NCBI GenBank assembly: GCA_001643675.2
Contig: LSRY02000062.1
Coordinates: forward strand, 62,001 to 126,000
Direction of reading: 5' to 3'
DNA from: Monocercomonoides exilis
Taxonomy: Eukaryota > Preaxostyla > Oxymonadida > Polymastigidae
DNA length: 64,000 bases
The translations under genes were made by a program, and so were the position numbers. The notes under the pieces were generated by a model. That model was not told where the DNA came from and ran no database searches. It saw only the letters and a program-made list of their open reading frames with translations. Shown here piece after piece: positions 25,526 through 37,294 of the stretch; positions within the stretch are counted from its first letter, which is position 1; every line of letters begins with the position of its first letter.

Positions 25526-25765
25526 ATGGACTTGCACTGCCCGTGGGGTTCATCTCCGCAGAGTTGTCGAAGCACAGATGTGGCGAATTCTTTCGCCTTC
25601 AGTCTTAGCTCCATCAACGATTCAACTTTGTGCAAAATCTTTCAATTGATGCAATATTCTTCCCTTGTCATCTCAAAACAGGTCTTTCCGCTGGATTTCT
25701 GGCTGCTACAGCTGGAACATTTGTTGGACTTGCTGAGAAATGTGAAGGAGGTGCTGGAGAGATGA
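25526..25765 (+). CDS. Small candidate ORF or last exon, unrecognised (right copy)
   Basis: Identical in content to the left copy 13092-13331. About 79 residues, ending in an amphipathic Leu-rich helix before TGA. Preservation in both arms is uninformative because the arms are nearly identical. Function is unknown. Confidence 0.35.
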   Translation: MDLHCPWGSSPQSCRSTDVANSFAFSLSSINDSTLCKIFQLMQYSSLVISKQVFPLDFWLLQLEHLLDLLRNVKEVLER

Positions 25766-26185
25766 GAAAAAGACAAGAAAAAAAGATTTCAGTTTCGTGT
25801 GTGTGGCGTTTGCAGAGGATAAGAAGGAAAAGACACTTATGGATTGTGAATATATTTGTGGGGGGTTGAGTTGGAGAAGGGTTGGGAAAGAAAACAAAAA
25901 GGAAAATGAGAGATAATTATTATCCTCTTTGATGCCAGCAACTTGACTGTTATCTTTCAACAATAACCACACCAGAGATGAAAAGAAGGGTGAGGAAATG
26001 GGAGCGAAGAAGATGGGAACGAGAACTGAAAAGAAAGAGTGGTGAGGAGCGAGCAAGGAATTGGAAAAAGGAGTTGGAGAAGAGGAAGAAGTGAAAGATG
26101 GAGGAAGGCGTGAAGCATCATTGTTTGCAGCATCTGCCTTCACGTTCTGTGAAATCTCTCTTTTCACAGGAATCTCTCACTTTCT

Positions 26186-26404
26186 TTGCTTTCTTCCAAT
26201 CATTGCTCTTCCACTTTCCCATCGACCACAGACCCAACAGAACAAATGGGATTTCTGTGTGGAGATTGGGATTCAGGAAAAGACGGAGCATTTGGAGCGA
26301 AGTTTCCCGCAAGCAGCACAAAAGATCTTCGCATGACATCAGGTGCTCCATTTGGCACATTTGCGAACTCTGTGGATTTGCAATTGGCATGGTCATTTTC
26401 TTGA
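26186..26404 (+). CDS. Small candidate ORF, unrecognised (right copy)
   Basis: Mirror of 12453-12671, with the same 72-codon frame ending VDLQLAWSFS. It may be an exon of a longer gene that also uses the ORF at 25526-25765, but no splice pattern joining them was found. Confidence 0.25.
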   Translation: MLSSNHCSSTFPSTTDPTEQMGFLCGDWDSGKDGAFGAKFPASSTKDLRMTSGAPFGTFANSVDLQLAWSFS

Positions 26405-27101
26405 GCAGAAAGAGACTCATTCCATATGCACACTGAAAGAGCAGTGAATGAGCAAATGCAAATACAATGAGAAGAAAGAGTCGTCCACCACATGTGGATG
26501 AGGCTGCAAGCTCTATGTTGTTGCAACGCAGAAAAGTGGGGATGAGCATGTGGAATGCGCAACACCTTTGGAATCATGCAAGTTGAAAAGTCAGATTCGT
26601 CAGTTGTGTTGGTGGAGAAAAAAGATTGCTTGAGTTTCGAGCATCTGCAACACAGGGGTGGAATGAGTTGAATGATGTGGTAAAGGAAGAATCGATTGTT
26701 TTGCCAACGAAACAGTATGTGAAAGTTTTGAAGTTGGTGATTGTTCTTCATTCTCACAATTCACAAAGAATAAACACTTTTCACGTTGTTCATTCAAAAC
26801 AATTGGAGTCATTTCAGTTTTAAAATATTTTTTTTTGAAAGATATTAAACATAAAATAAATAACAAAAAAATCAATTTCACTGAAAGAAAATTAGCCTTT
26901 CAGGAATAACCAATGATATTTCATTCATGATTGAAAGATTGAGATTTAAAAAGACAATATTTTCTGATAAAAACATATTTTCAATTTCTTTTTTGAAATG
27001 TGCTATCAACTTGTGTTGATTGACATTCCATTCAAAATTGAGAATTTGAAAATGTCATACCATAAGACATTTCTTCGAATCTCTTTTTTTGCAGTTTTTG
27101 G

Positions 27102-30100
27102 ATGTGTAGAGGGCTACTGAGCATTGTATGTGTGCTCATGCCCTTGTGCTATAACGCTATATGTGATGATGGAGCGGGCCATGCAGAAAGCATTCACACG
27201 GGGCGAGACGCGTGTTTTTCAAAAAACTTGTGCTGGTGTGCAACTCGAGGGTTGTGCGTTTGTAACTTTTGCATTTTCAGGCAGGGCTCGGCGGATGGCG
27301 CAAAGTCATGGATTCGACAGGCGGTCCTCTCGCAACGAGTGCTTCAAAAGGGTGTGTTATTCAACCTGCGCAACTCATCGATGGTGCTGAAAGGCCTGGC
27401 ACTGCACCGCACAGCACCAATCCAAATGATCGACGAAGATGCACGGTCGGCTCTTTTTGTGGAGGCATGCGCCCTGCAGGCAATTTCTTGCGTTCAGGGG
27501 CCATTTATATGTTCAGCTGGCACAGTGTGCTTGTCCAACATTTCAGCCACGCGGGCCAGCGGAGATGCAGGGCTCTTTTCTGGCATTGCCAGCGGAGCAT
27601 CGCTCATGGGATCGGTTTCGCTGTGCAACACGAACCTCGACTCGTTTTGCTTGGATTCAGAGCGAGAAGCATCGTTTGTGCTTCAGGGGTTTTTGGGGAC
27701 AGAGGCGCTGGAGCAGTGTGTGTTCAAAAACATCACACGAGGCGGCAGGCGCAGCGATGGGTCTCGGTGTTCTGCTGCTCGCTCTGAGCACTCGCGGATG
27801 GAGTCATGCTGTTATGAGGCAGTCGCATCAGCCGGATATGGGGTTTTGAGTGCAGAGTGGATGGCAGCGCGGACTGCACAGACGCTCAACTGCACGTTTT
27901 CCAAATGCCAGCGAGCAGCATCAGACGCTGTTTGCGATTGCACAGGCGAGGTGAAGGGTTGGGGCAGTCAGCTGCAGAGGAAGGCCAGTGAAGGAGGTGT
28001 GAAGGAGAGGCAGATAATCAGGGAGGCAAAAACAGTTGTGATTGAGGAGAGCGAGTTTGTGGAGATGAAGAGCGAGTCAACGCAAGCGGAGGCCGGGGGC
28101 GACGGGGAGAAAGTGAGCGGCGGGTGCATTTGTGTTGTGGGGAGTGCTTCGCTGAGTGTGAGAAAGTGCGTGTTTGCGAGATGCAGCGCGAGATGGATCG
28201 AAGGAGAACGGGCAGCTCCCATCTCTGGTGGAGATGCTGCTGCGCCACAGCCTTTGCATTCAGACCTCGGATCTTCCTCGGGTGCAGAGGGCGGGAGGGC
28301 AGCTGGCGGATGGGAGGGAGGGAGACTGGGCCATTCCTCTTCGCCGATCTTCGGAGGAGCTGTGTATTTTGGATCGAGCGGGCATCTTGCAGTGGAAAGC
28401 TGCCAGTTTGTGGAATGTGTGGCAGAGGATGCAGGCGGTGCGATTGGGATCGTTCTGATGCGCCCGTCTCCTTCTCATCGAATTGGGCTGGCGGGGTGTG
28501 TTTGCGAGAGTGTCAGTGATGAGGATGGGAATGATGGCAAAGGGGATGAAGCAGAATTGGCTCGTTTTCGTGTGTCGAACTGCACGTTTTATGGGTGCAG
28601 GGCGTGCTGCTCGGGAGGGGCTGTGTGGGTTGGGGATGGAGAGAAGGGCAGCTGTGTGAGGCTGCGGTTGGACGGGTGTGTGTTTGCTCGCTGCAGCTGT
28701 GGGTGCGCAAGTGGGGAGCAAGAAGGCGTTGGTGCAGACTCAAAGGCGCAGAGGACAAAAGCAGGGGGAGATGCAAAGCCAGAAGAAAAGTTCAGAGGGA
28801 ATTATTTTGGATGCGCAGTGAAGCAGCAGAAGAGCGTTGGGATTGAATTCAGCAACATCACTGCTTATGAATGTGCAAATGGTATTCTTTGCTTGTTTTT
28901 CGCACAATTGTGCTTTTAATTATTTGCTTTGGAAAAATATATCTATTTTGTGTATAAACTCACACGGATGCTGCTGTTGGCCTGTCTGCTGGGCTTGTTT
29001 TATCAGGATGCTCGTTTGCTGTCTCATGTGCCGAATGCGAGTTGCTGAATGTGTCGTTTGGCTCTTTTCGCCACATGCCGATCACGCCCAAGCCATCAGA
29101 GCTGTTTGGCCGTGAGGTTGAGAAGCTTTTTGACGAGCCGAGCATTCGAGGAGGCTGTGCTGCTTGGTGGGAGGGAGCAGCAGGATTGCTGTCTATGCAG
29201 AGCAGCAGCAGCAGCGAGGCATTGCGGAGTGGAGGTGGCAGCCAGGCGAGCCTTTCGGGGGCAGCTGCTGAGCGGAACAGCTCAGTGCATTCTTTTGTGT
29301 GTGTGGATGCATCTGTCGGGCACCTGGTGTTTTGGATGAGCGACTCGCTGATTTATGGGGAGAAGAAGAAAGGGAAGGAAGGGGGGAATGTGGATGGTTG
29401 GGAGAGCGAGTGGGGAAATGGAGGAGAATGGGAGATAGAAAGCAGAGAGGAAGAATGGTGGACCATGCGAAGCGAGGGGGATGGGAGCAGAACGGGAAGA
29501 GAGAATGCTGGATTGGGTGTGGCTGCAGGGCAGCAGAAAGGGGAGCAAGTGCATCCGCGGGCAATCAAAATTGTGTATCCCAGGCAGCAGCAGACTGAGA
29601 TTGTGTTCAGAAACACGAACTTCACATCGGTGGTGAGCCGAAGCAACCAGACGCTGGTTGAGGTTGTGCCTCAGCCACTGCACAAGGCCCAGCCGAAGGG
29701 CGATGGCAGGGCAGGCAGCGCGAATGATCTGCTGACACAAAATTCTGTGTGCCCAGGAGCTTTTCATTGGGAAGGTGCCGAGTTGCAACACAAGGGCGAG
29801 AGCAAGGGAGATGGCGAGGATGAAGAATGTGCAGATGCAGAGTTAAGAGGTGCTCCATCTGCCTTCATCAGTGTGCATGAGGCAGGGCAAAGCAGCTCAG
29901 GAGGCAGGAAAAGCAAGTTTGGTGTGGTGTTTGACTCGGTCCGCTTCACCAATTGCACGAACCCGCAGACGTCGATGGTTGTGGTGGATGGGTTGGGCGG
30001 GGTGCCTTTGGGCGGCAGGAGCGAGGCGGAGGGGAATGCCATTCCAGCTGGCACGAGGAGTGGGGAGAGAGATGAGTGCTGCTCTCGGGAAAGCGAAGCA

Positions 30101-33100
30101 GAATGGGCAGAAGGCCATTTGGAGCACAGGGGAAAGAGGAGAGAGCGGAACAGCGCTGTCAACGTGGCTGTTGCCTTTGAGAACTGCCTGATCGAGCAAT
30201 GCGAGTGTCTGCTATTTTCCTTCTTTGTTTTTTTTATTTCATAATTTTTTTTTTGACAACAACATTATTTCGTTGCTTCTGTTTGCTGTTGCTGCTGGGA
30301 TGGGATGGGCAGGCGCGTATGTGCTGCCTTCGAATGGCTCGTTCTTGAGGCTGCTGAACTGCAAGGCGGACATCCGCAATGGAACCTTTGTGAACTCTGT
30401 CGGGTGCCTTTTGTGCACATCGCTGGTGTGACTTGTTTTGTTGCTGCGAGTTGCCTTTTTGAAGTGCTCCGAAATATTTCCTCTCTCATCTTGCTCTGCT
30501 TTCATTTATTTTTATTATTTTTGTTTTTCTGGTTGTTCGGGGGCGGGGTGTGCTGCACAGTGCACAGCCACAATCAGCGAGTCGACGATTCGGCGGATCA
30601 AGTCGCACAACCATCCGCTGCTTGTCTGCAGCCAGTCACTCCTCAATGTGCGCAAGACCAACCTGAGCGATGCAAGTCTGCAACACATCTGCAATCTATC
30701 TGCAACATATCTATTTATTTGTTCATTCTTTTTTTTTCTTTTAATATGAATAAAACGGCTTGTGTGACATTATGCTTTGTTGGAAATGAATGCGAATGGC
30801 TGCGCTGGTTGTTATGTTTTGTTTTTGTGTGCTTGGCGTGTGGGATGGGGCTGTGAATGGAAACGGCAGACATGCGGAACTGCTCGCTGATCTATCTGTT
30901 TGAGACGGACCTGGGGATGGAGGGTGTGTCGGTGTGGAACAACACAGTGTTTTTCCCGTTCTCGTTCATTGCGCTGTCGCCGCACTTGCCCCGCCTTCCG
31001 CGCCGTGGAGGCAGATTGCGAGAGGGCTGGTCAGCGAGTGCGTCTGACAAGACAGGGGAAACAATAGAGAATGGAGATAATGGGGAGAATGGAGAAAGAG
31101 ATCAGGCAATGCTGTCGAAGATTGTGATTGAATCGTCGACGCTGAGGATTGCAGACTTCTGCCGGAGCGAGCTGAGCAATGCAGGTGGGGCGGGCAGGGC
31201 AGGCAGGGCAGTGGCATCGGCGCAGCACAACGCAAACTACTCGTCTCTTTCGCTGCTCAGCACAGAGTGTCCAGCGAGCATCAGGATTGCGAACACGTCG
31301 GTGGGAGTTGGGCAGTGCTGGACACCGCACAGCTCGGCGACGGGGCTTGTTTCTGTGCGAAATGCGGGAGAGGTGCGGGTGGTGGATGTGAGTGTTGTGT
31401 ATGAGAAGAAGAAGGACAGGCAGGGCGACTTGGCGTGGTGTGGAGAGGAGAATGGGAGAGAAGGGGAAAGAGAGCAGGATGAATCTGGCTGGCAGGCAGG
31501 GCACTCTGGATGGGGTGGAAGGAATGCGCTTGGAGGCAGGGCAGGTGCAGAAGAAGGCAAATACAACGAGGACGGTAATGATGAGGATGATGAGGATGAG
31601 GATGAGGAGGACTTTGACGAAGGGCCGTTTGGGCTTCTGTTGAACATCAGTGCATCGAAAAGGGTGGAGTTGAAGAACGTGACGATAAAGGACTTCAAGA
31701 CAATCGGAATATGTTTGCGAGAGAAAAACAAGAGAAGAGAATTTTTGCCTGTGAGAATTGTCATTTCTCTTTTGTTTTTTAATTATTTCTTAATTCCTTT
31801 ATTTATTTATTCCTTTTTTATTTGTTTATTTTCCTGATTGCTATTTGTGCCAATGCCCACCAGCAATGCTTTCGTTCCGAGATGTTGGAGAGCTGAGGCT
31901 GGAGGAGGTGAGGATGGATTCTGTGCTGTTTGGGTATTACATGGGGACAAACAGCGAAGGGTGTGATGGCTGCACCTCAACATCAACTGACTCATCTGGC
32001 TCATCTGACTCGCCTTCTCAGCAGCAGAAGCAGCGTTTGGGAGGCAGGAGGCGGCTGTCGACGCCTTTATCGCCGATTCCGTCGCTGTCGGGAATTGAGA
32101 GCTCGCTTCTGTTTGTGCTTCGGGCGAGGCAGGTGGCGGTGGAGAAGTGCTCGTTTGTGGGGTGTGTGGCGAAGCGGGGGGCGTATGCGTCGGCAGCTGT
32201 TCTGAGTGAGTGCAGGGGCTGCGTGGTGGAAGGGTGTGTGTTCAACGGGAGCGAGCTGAGGCAGGGGAGCGTGCTTGTGATCCACCAGGCCTTGGAGACA
32301 GCGAATGGTGTGCCCTTCTCGCTTCTGGACATTTTTGGATGTTTCAATAAATCAATTTCTTTTTTTATTTTTGTGATGAAGTGAGTGAGTGTGTGTTTGT
32401 GGGGAACAGCGGGGCAAAAGGGATCTGTGTGAGCTGCATCGACTCGCAGGCGGTGCTTTCGGGGTGTGTTGTGTGCAACAACGGAGGGGCGCACCGACTG
32501 AACATGAACACGTCGGCGGTGCAAGCGCCACTTTTTGTGCTGAGTGCGACAGAAATCAGCACAGCCGCATCGGTGATCCAGACAGCAGTGCTGATGAAGC
32601 CAGAGGGCAGGCAGAGCAGAATGAGCAGAATGAACAGAATGAATGAGATGGGTGGAGTGGGTGGAGGAGAGGAAAGGGAGGAGGCATCATCAGCAGGGAA
32701 GCCACACCAGGCAGCTGAGAGGCAGCCCTTCACAGTTGTGGTGCGCAACACGGTGATTGCACACAACAACGCCACAGCCATCCACACAGACCATGGGCAC
32801 CGGATTGTGGTTGAGGGGTCGCTTCTGGCAGGGAACAACCCGTTCCGGATGGCGCTTCCGGCACACCGGGCGAATGTGCTGTGCGAGGGGGCGAGCGCTG
32901 TGGAGGCGAGGCAGACGCATCTGGTGGACGGGGGAGACGAGTACGTGGAATGGCCGGTGGAGCAGGCGAAGGCGGTGGCTGAGAGGCTGAAGGGAGGCAG
33001 CAGCTGGAGTGCGAACAGCCTGGGGGCGATGATGGGAAGAAACGCCAGGGGAAAAGGAAAAGGAGAAAGAGAAAGAGAAAGGGAAAAGGACGAGTGGAAT

Positions 33101-36100
33101 GCAGCGTGGATGAACGGGAAGCGGTGCATGTTTTCGTTTCATCAGCCTCCACGAAACATCACATCCACATCTTCCCCTTCTCGGCTGCCTCTGAACAGGC
33201 AGGAAGGGCTGGCAGACACTGGGCATTCGGGTGAGGCAGCAGGGGTGCCTTTGCCGCTGTCTCTGCAGGCGCCGCCTCTGCTGCCCACGCCAGTGATTGT
33301 GTCGTCGAACACAACACGGCTCACACAGGGGGTGAATGCACCACCGGTGAACCTGAGTGTGGAGCGGGTATATCCGTTCGACATCCACTGCCGGGTGGAG
33401 CGGCAGAATGCGGCAGCGGTGGTGCGGCCAGCGCTTATGGCGGGGTGCAAGTGGGTGGTGTGTGGGCTGGGAGACCTGTATCTGACAGAGAAGGGCGGGC
33501 TGAGGGTGTCTGTGGCATCGGGGGTGGCGATGAAGCAGAGTTCAGAGGCAAAGGGAGAGGGAGAGGCAGAAGAGGGCAGAGGAGGGCAGGAGGAGGGTTA
33601 TGGGGAAGGGCTGTTTTCGCAGGCACATGTGATTGAGGTGAAGGGGGTGGTGGGGTGGTGGGTCAGGAGACCCGACCTCTTCTTCGTCGGTGCCATCTTC
33701 GGGGGAAGGGGCAGGGGAAGGGGAGGGAGAGGGCGAGCGGGCAGTGAAGGAGGCAGAGGAGCGTGTTCGGATGTATCACGTGCACAACATTGTGAGGGTG
33801 CTGGCGATCGACGGGGCAGTGTTTGCAGGGGTGTGTGTGGTGTCGGGGGCTGTGCTGTGCGGGCTGGAGGGGTGGGTGAGGCGGCGGAAGAGGGCGCGGG
33901 AGAGGAGGATGAAGGAGTGGATGGAAAAGCTGAGCGAGTGGAGGCAAAGAGACGAAGAGGAGGAAGGGGAGGAAGGGAGGGAAGGAGAGATTGGTGGGAG
34001 CAGGGGAGGGGAGTTTGATGAGCTTGGTTCAGAAAGGAGGGGATGCTGCTTTTGCTGCTTTGGGTGTGTGGATGCTGACGAGGACGAGCGCAGCCTGTTT
34101 GAGGATGGGGACAGCGCAGCTGAGAGAGGAGAGGGGAGTGAGAGAGGAGCAGGTGGCAGGGCTGGTGGAGAAAGAGGAGGAGGAGAAAGAGGAAGAGGAG
34201 GATGGAAGTGCAGATGCTGTGGGGTTGGAGGAAGAGGGAGAGGGAGAGGGAGAATGAATGGGAAAGGAGGGAAGCAGGGGAGCAGGGAGTATGAGATGCT
34301 GGACGAGGACGAAGACTACATTCGGCTTTTGGCAAAAGAGTTTTCGATATCTCCTCCACCTCCATCTGATGTGCCTTATTCTTCCTCCTCCTCGACCAGT
34401 GATGCTTATTCATCGGTTCAGACACCAGAGGCACAACAGCAATCTTGTGGAGACTTCTGTTCGTCAAGAGCTGAGGAGAAAAGCGAAGGGGATGGAGGGG
34501 AAGGGGGAGGGGAAAGGGAAGTGGAGTTTGAGAGGCACCTGATGGAAGAAGCATCAGAGCTTGCAGGAGGAGGAGAGGGTGGGAGAGAGGGTGGGAGAGA
34601 GGGCGAGGCAGGGGAGAAAGCGCAGAAGAGTGCACCTCAAGTGATTGTGGAAGAAGAGGCAGACGATGATGCTGATGCAGGAGGCGAGGAAGGGGAGGAA
34701 GGGGAGGAAGGGGAGGAAGGGGAGGAAGGGGAGGAAGATGTGGTTGATGAGATGGATGATGACTTTGAGGATGCTGGGGGAAATGATGGGGAAGAGGAGG
34801 AGGCAGGTGGGGGAAGGGGTGGGAGAAGGCGGGGGCAGACGCGGAGGAGGAGGAAAGCAGGCGGGGTGCTGAGCTCGTTTGCAGCGTCGAAGAGTTGGAG
34901 GAAGTTCATGCCGATTGAGAGGAGCAGGAGATCAGAGTGTGTCTGTGTGGAGGTGGAGGTGGAGGTGGAGGTGGAAATGGCTGAATCTCCGCAGAATGCA
35001 AATGATGAGGAAGAGGAAGGAGGATTGGGTGAAGTGTCAAATCACACAGTGTGCAGCGTGAGGGAGCTGCGTGTTGCAGCAGAGGTGGTGCCGTTGGTGC
35101 GGGAGGATGTGTGGGAGTTGGTGGATGGGGTGTGCTCGGTGCTTCTGAAGGCGCCTTCGCCGGGGGCTGTGTCTGACAGCGGGGTTGCTGTTCTGTCGTG
35201 GAAGCAGATTGGGCAGCAGCAGCGAAGGGGTGTGTGTGGAAGAGCAGCTGTGAACTGTGTGGTGTCGGTCAGGACAGAGTGGCAGGGGGAGGCAGTTGTG
35301 GTGCGGGTGCTTCCTGCCCTGGAGCAATGGATTGTCGAGCGCAGAAAAGGCAGAGATGGCTGCATGCTGCACAACAGCAAAGGTGATGACACATCAGGAG
35401 GACAAGAAATGGAGAAAGAGAAGGAGAAGGACAAGAAGGGTGGTGGTGAAAAGGAAGCAGGAAGTGCTGAGGGGACAATCAGCGCGAAGTGGAAGGTCGT
35501 TCCGGAGGGTGTGCTTCCAGTTGTGGAGACGATGCTCGAGCAGATTGGCACATTGCTGGCGATCGAGAAGCTTTGCAGGGATGCCCAGCACGACCTGCCA
35601 ACAGAGTCGTTTTCTCCATCTGGCGCTTCAGACACAGCCTCCTCGGTGTCAGTGCAGATGCCAGCACAGCAGCTGCGCCCTGAGTGGCTGCCGGTGTTTG
35701 TGCCGCTTGTGGGGGTGAGTGTATGTCCGCCAGCAGTTGTGTTCTCGCACAGCCGGCTGCCTTCGCTGCGGGAGTATCTTCAGTCGTGCAGCAGGCCACT
35801 CAGCTGGAGCGGAGTGCTTTCGGTTGCCGTTTCGGTGGGGCGGCTGCTGCTGCGGATCCATCGGGCTGGGAGGGAGCTGTTTGCACAGCGGTCGGCAGCA
35901 GACATTGTGGATGCTGTGGCAGTTGGGCGGAGGCGGAGGGCAGAGCGGGAGAAGAGGGCGAGGAAGGCGAGGGAGGAGAAGGAGGAGAAGGAAAAGAGAG
36001 AAGAACGCCAAATGAATGGAAGTGGAAGTGAAGAAAAGAAAGAAGAGGAGGAGGAGGAGGATGATGATGATGATGAGCTTGTGCCAGAAGACGAGCTGGA

Positions 36101-36938
36101 GTCGTTTGTGCGGGAGAGGGGAGACGGGTCAGAAAAGTGCACGCACTTCCGCATCAGCAAGCTGGAGGTGCGGAGCCAGTTTGCGCTTCGGCGGATAAAG
36201 TCGACAAACATCTTTCTCGATCCATCAGAGCTGAGTCTGCTGCCATCTTCTTCCTCCTCTTCTTCTACTTCTTCCTCTTCCTCATCTTCCTCGTCATCTT
36301 CCTCTGCCATCTGCGGAGTGCCTGTCCAGCTGGGCGACTGCTGCACAGAGCTGTTCCATCCGGGGCTGCGGGTGCCGAACTCGTTCAGCGGGCTTTGCTC
36401 GTTCAGCAGGGCGTCTGCGCTGGCAGGGCAGTGCAAGTACGAGCCATCTGCAGCCGATGCGCCGGAGGTGATGGCACACGGGGCATACTCTGAGAAGTCG
36501 GATGTCTACAGGTGTGCATTTTGGTTGCATTTTGTTGAGTGAAATTATTTTTCTTTTTTGTTTGTGTTTGTCTTGTGGATGGCGCCAGCTTTGGAGTGGT
36601 GCTGTGGGAGCTGCTGACGCGGAGAGCGCCATTCGAAGGGGTTGCAAAGGAGGACCTGCGGGCTGTTGTGGCAGAGGGGCTGCACCGGCCGGGGTTTGAG
36701 GGGATGAGCGAGTGCCCCGCTGTGTTCACGCAGCTGATAGACGAGTGCTGGTCGGTGTGTTGGAAGCTCATTTATTTTTAATTTTTTTTTTATTCTCTCT
36801 CTCTTTTCCCTCTTTATTCGCATATATTAATCTGGTGTCTGTGTGATTTGCCTTTTGCTGAACAAACAGTCTGACGTGCATGTGCGTCCGAGTTTTGAGG
36901 CGATTGTGGAGAAGCTGGAGGCAATGGTGTTTCTGTGA
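27102..36938 (+). CDS. Gene A, right copy: beta-helix surface receptor with pseudokinase tail
   Basis: The ATG at 27102 starts a signal peptide (MCRGLLSIVCVLMPLC). The long ectodomain has repeated short turns such as SNCTFYGC, GGAVYFGSSGHLAVESCQF and FSNITAYECANG, typical of parallel beta-helix (pectin-lyase-like) proteins. Introns visible by frame and GT-AG include 28882-29006, about 30205-30311, 30429-30560, 30679-30868, 36511-36588 and one ending before 36871. A membrane segment near 33800-33880 (GAVFAGVCVVSGAVLCGLEG) is followed by RRRKRARERR. The tail resembles a protein kinase: IKSTNIFLD, YSEKSDVY then SFGVVLWELLTRRAPFEG, and VRPSFEAIVEKLE. The HRD motif is replaced by LRR, so the catalytic Asp is missing; LGDCC stands for DFG. 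Acidic Glu/Gly runs fill the juxtamembrane part. The frame is broken near 33644-33655 by two short G runs. Ligand and substrate are unknown. Confidence 0.82.
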
Positions 36939-37294
36939 GGGTGTGTGGTGGCTTTCTTGCTGTGTATTTTTGAGAACACAAGGCTTTGTGAAAGGAACCT
37001 TGGCTGTGCTGTTGCGTGGATGTGGGGCTGAAGACAAAGCAAAGAATTGGCGATTTTTTTGTTTTTGTGTTTTGTTCAGTGCTTTCTGTTTTTCTGTTCT
37101 TTTCCGCTTTTCCGTTTGTTGTTTTCGAGATAATAATTCTTTTTGTAAAAAAGAAAGAAAAACAAAGGAAAAAAATTGCATTTCCATTTCTATCCTTCAT
37201 ATCTACAGATTGTTTATTTTGCTATGATTGAGCATGTTGAGGTTGACAGTTATCAAAAATAAAAAAAAATCAATTGAGGCGCCCACAATAATTT
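36939..37294. other. Intergenic, gene A to gene B (right copy)
   Basis: AT-rich spacer of about 355 bases with poly-T/poly-A runs. It should contain the gene A terminator signals and the gene B promoter, but no motif can be named. Confidence 0.6.

Larger units (their letters stand above)
25062..27101. other. Region between Sec15 and gene A (right copy)
   Basis: Mirror of 11756-13798. The plus strand is purine-rich from about 25500 to 26440 and holds the two small candidate ORFs listed separately; 26450-27101 is AT-rich 5' flank of gene A without coding signs. Sec15 and gene A are divergent, so promoters for both should lie here. Confidence 0.5.
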
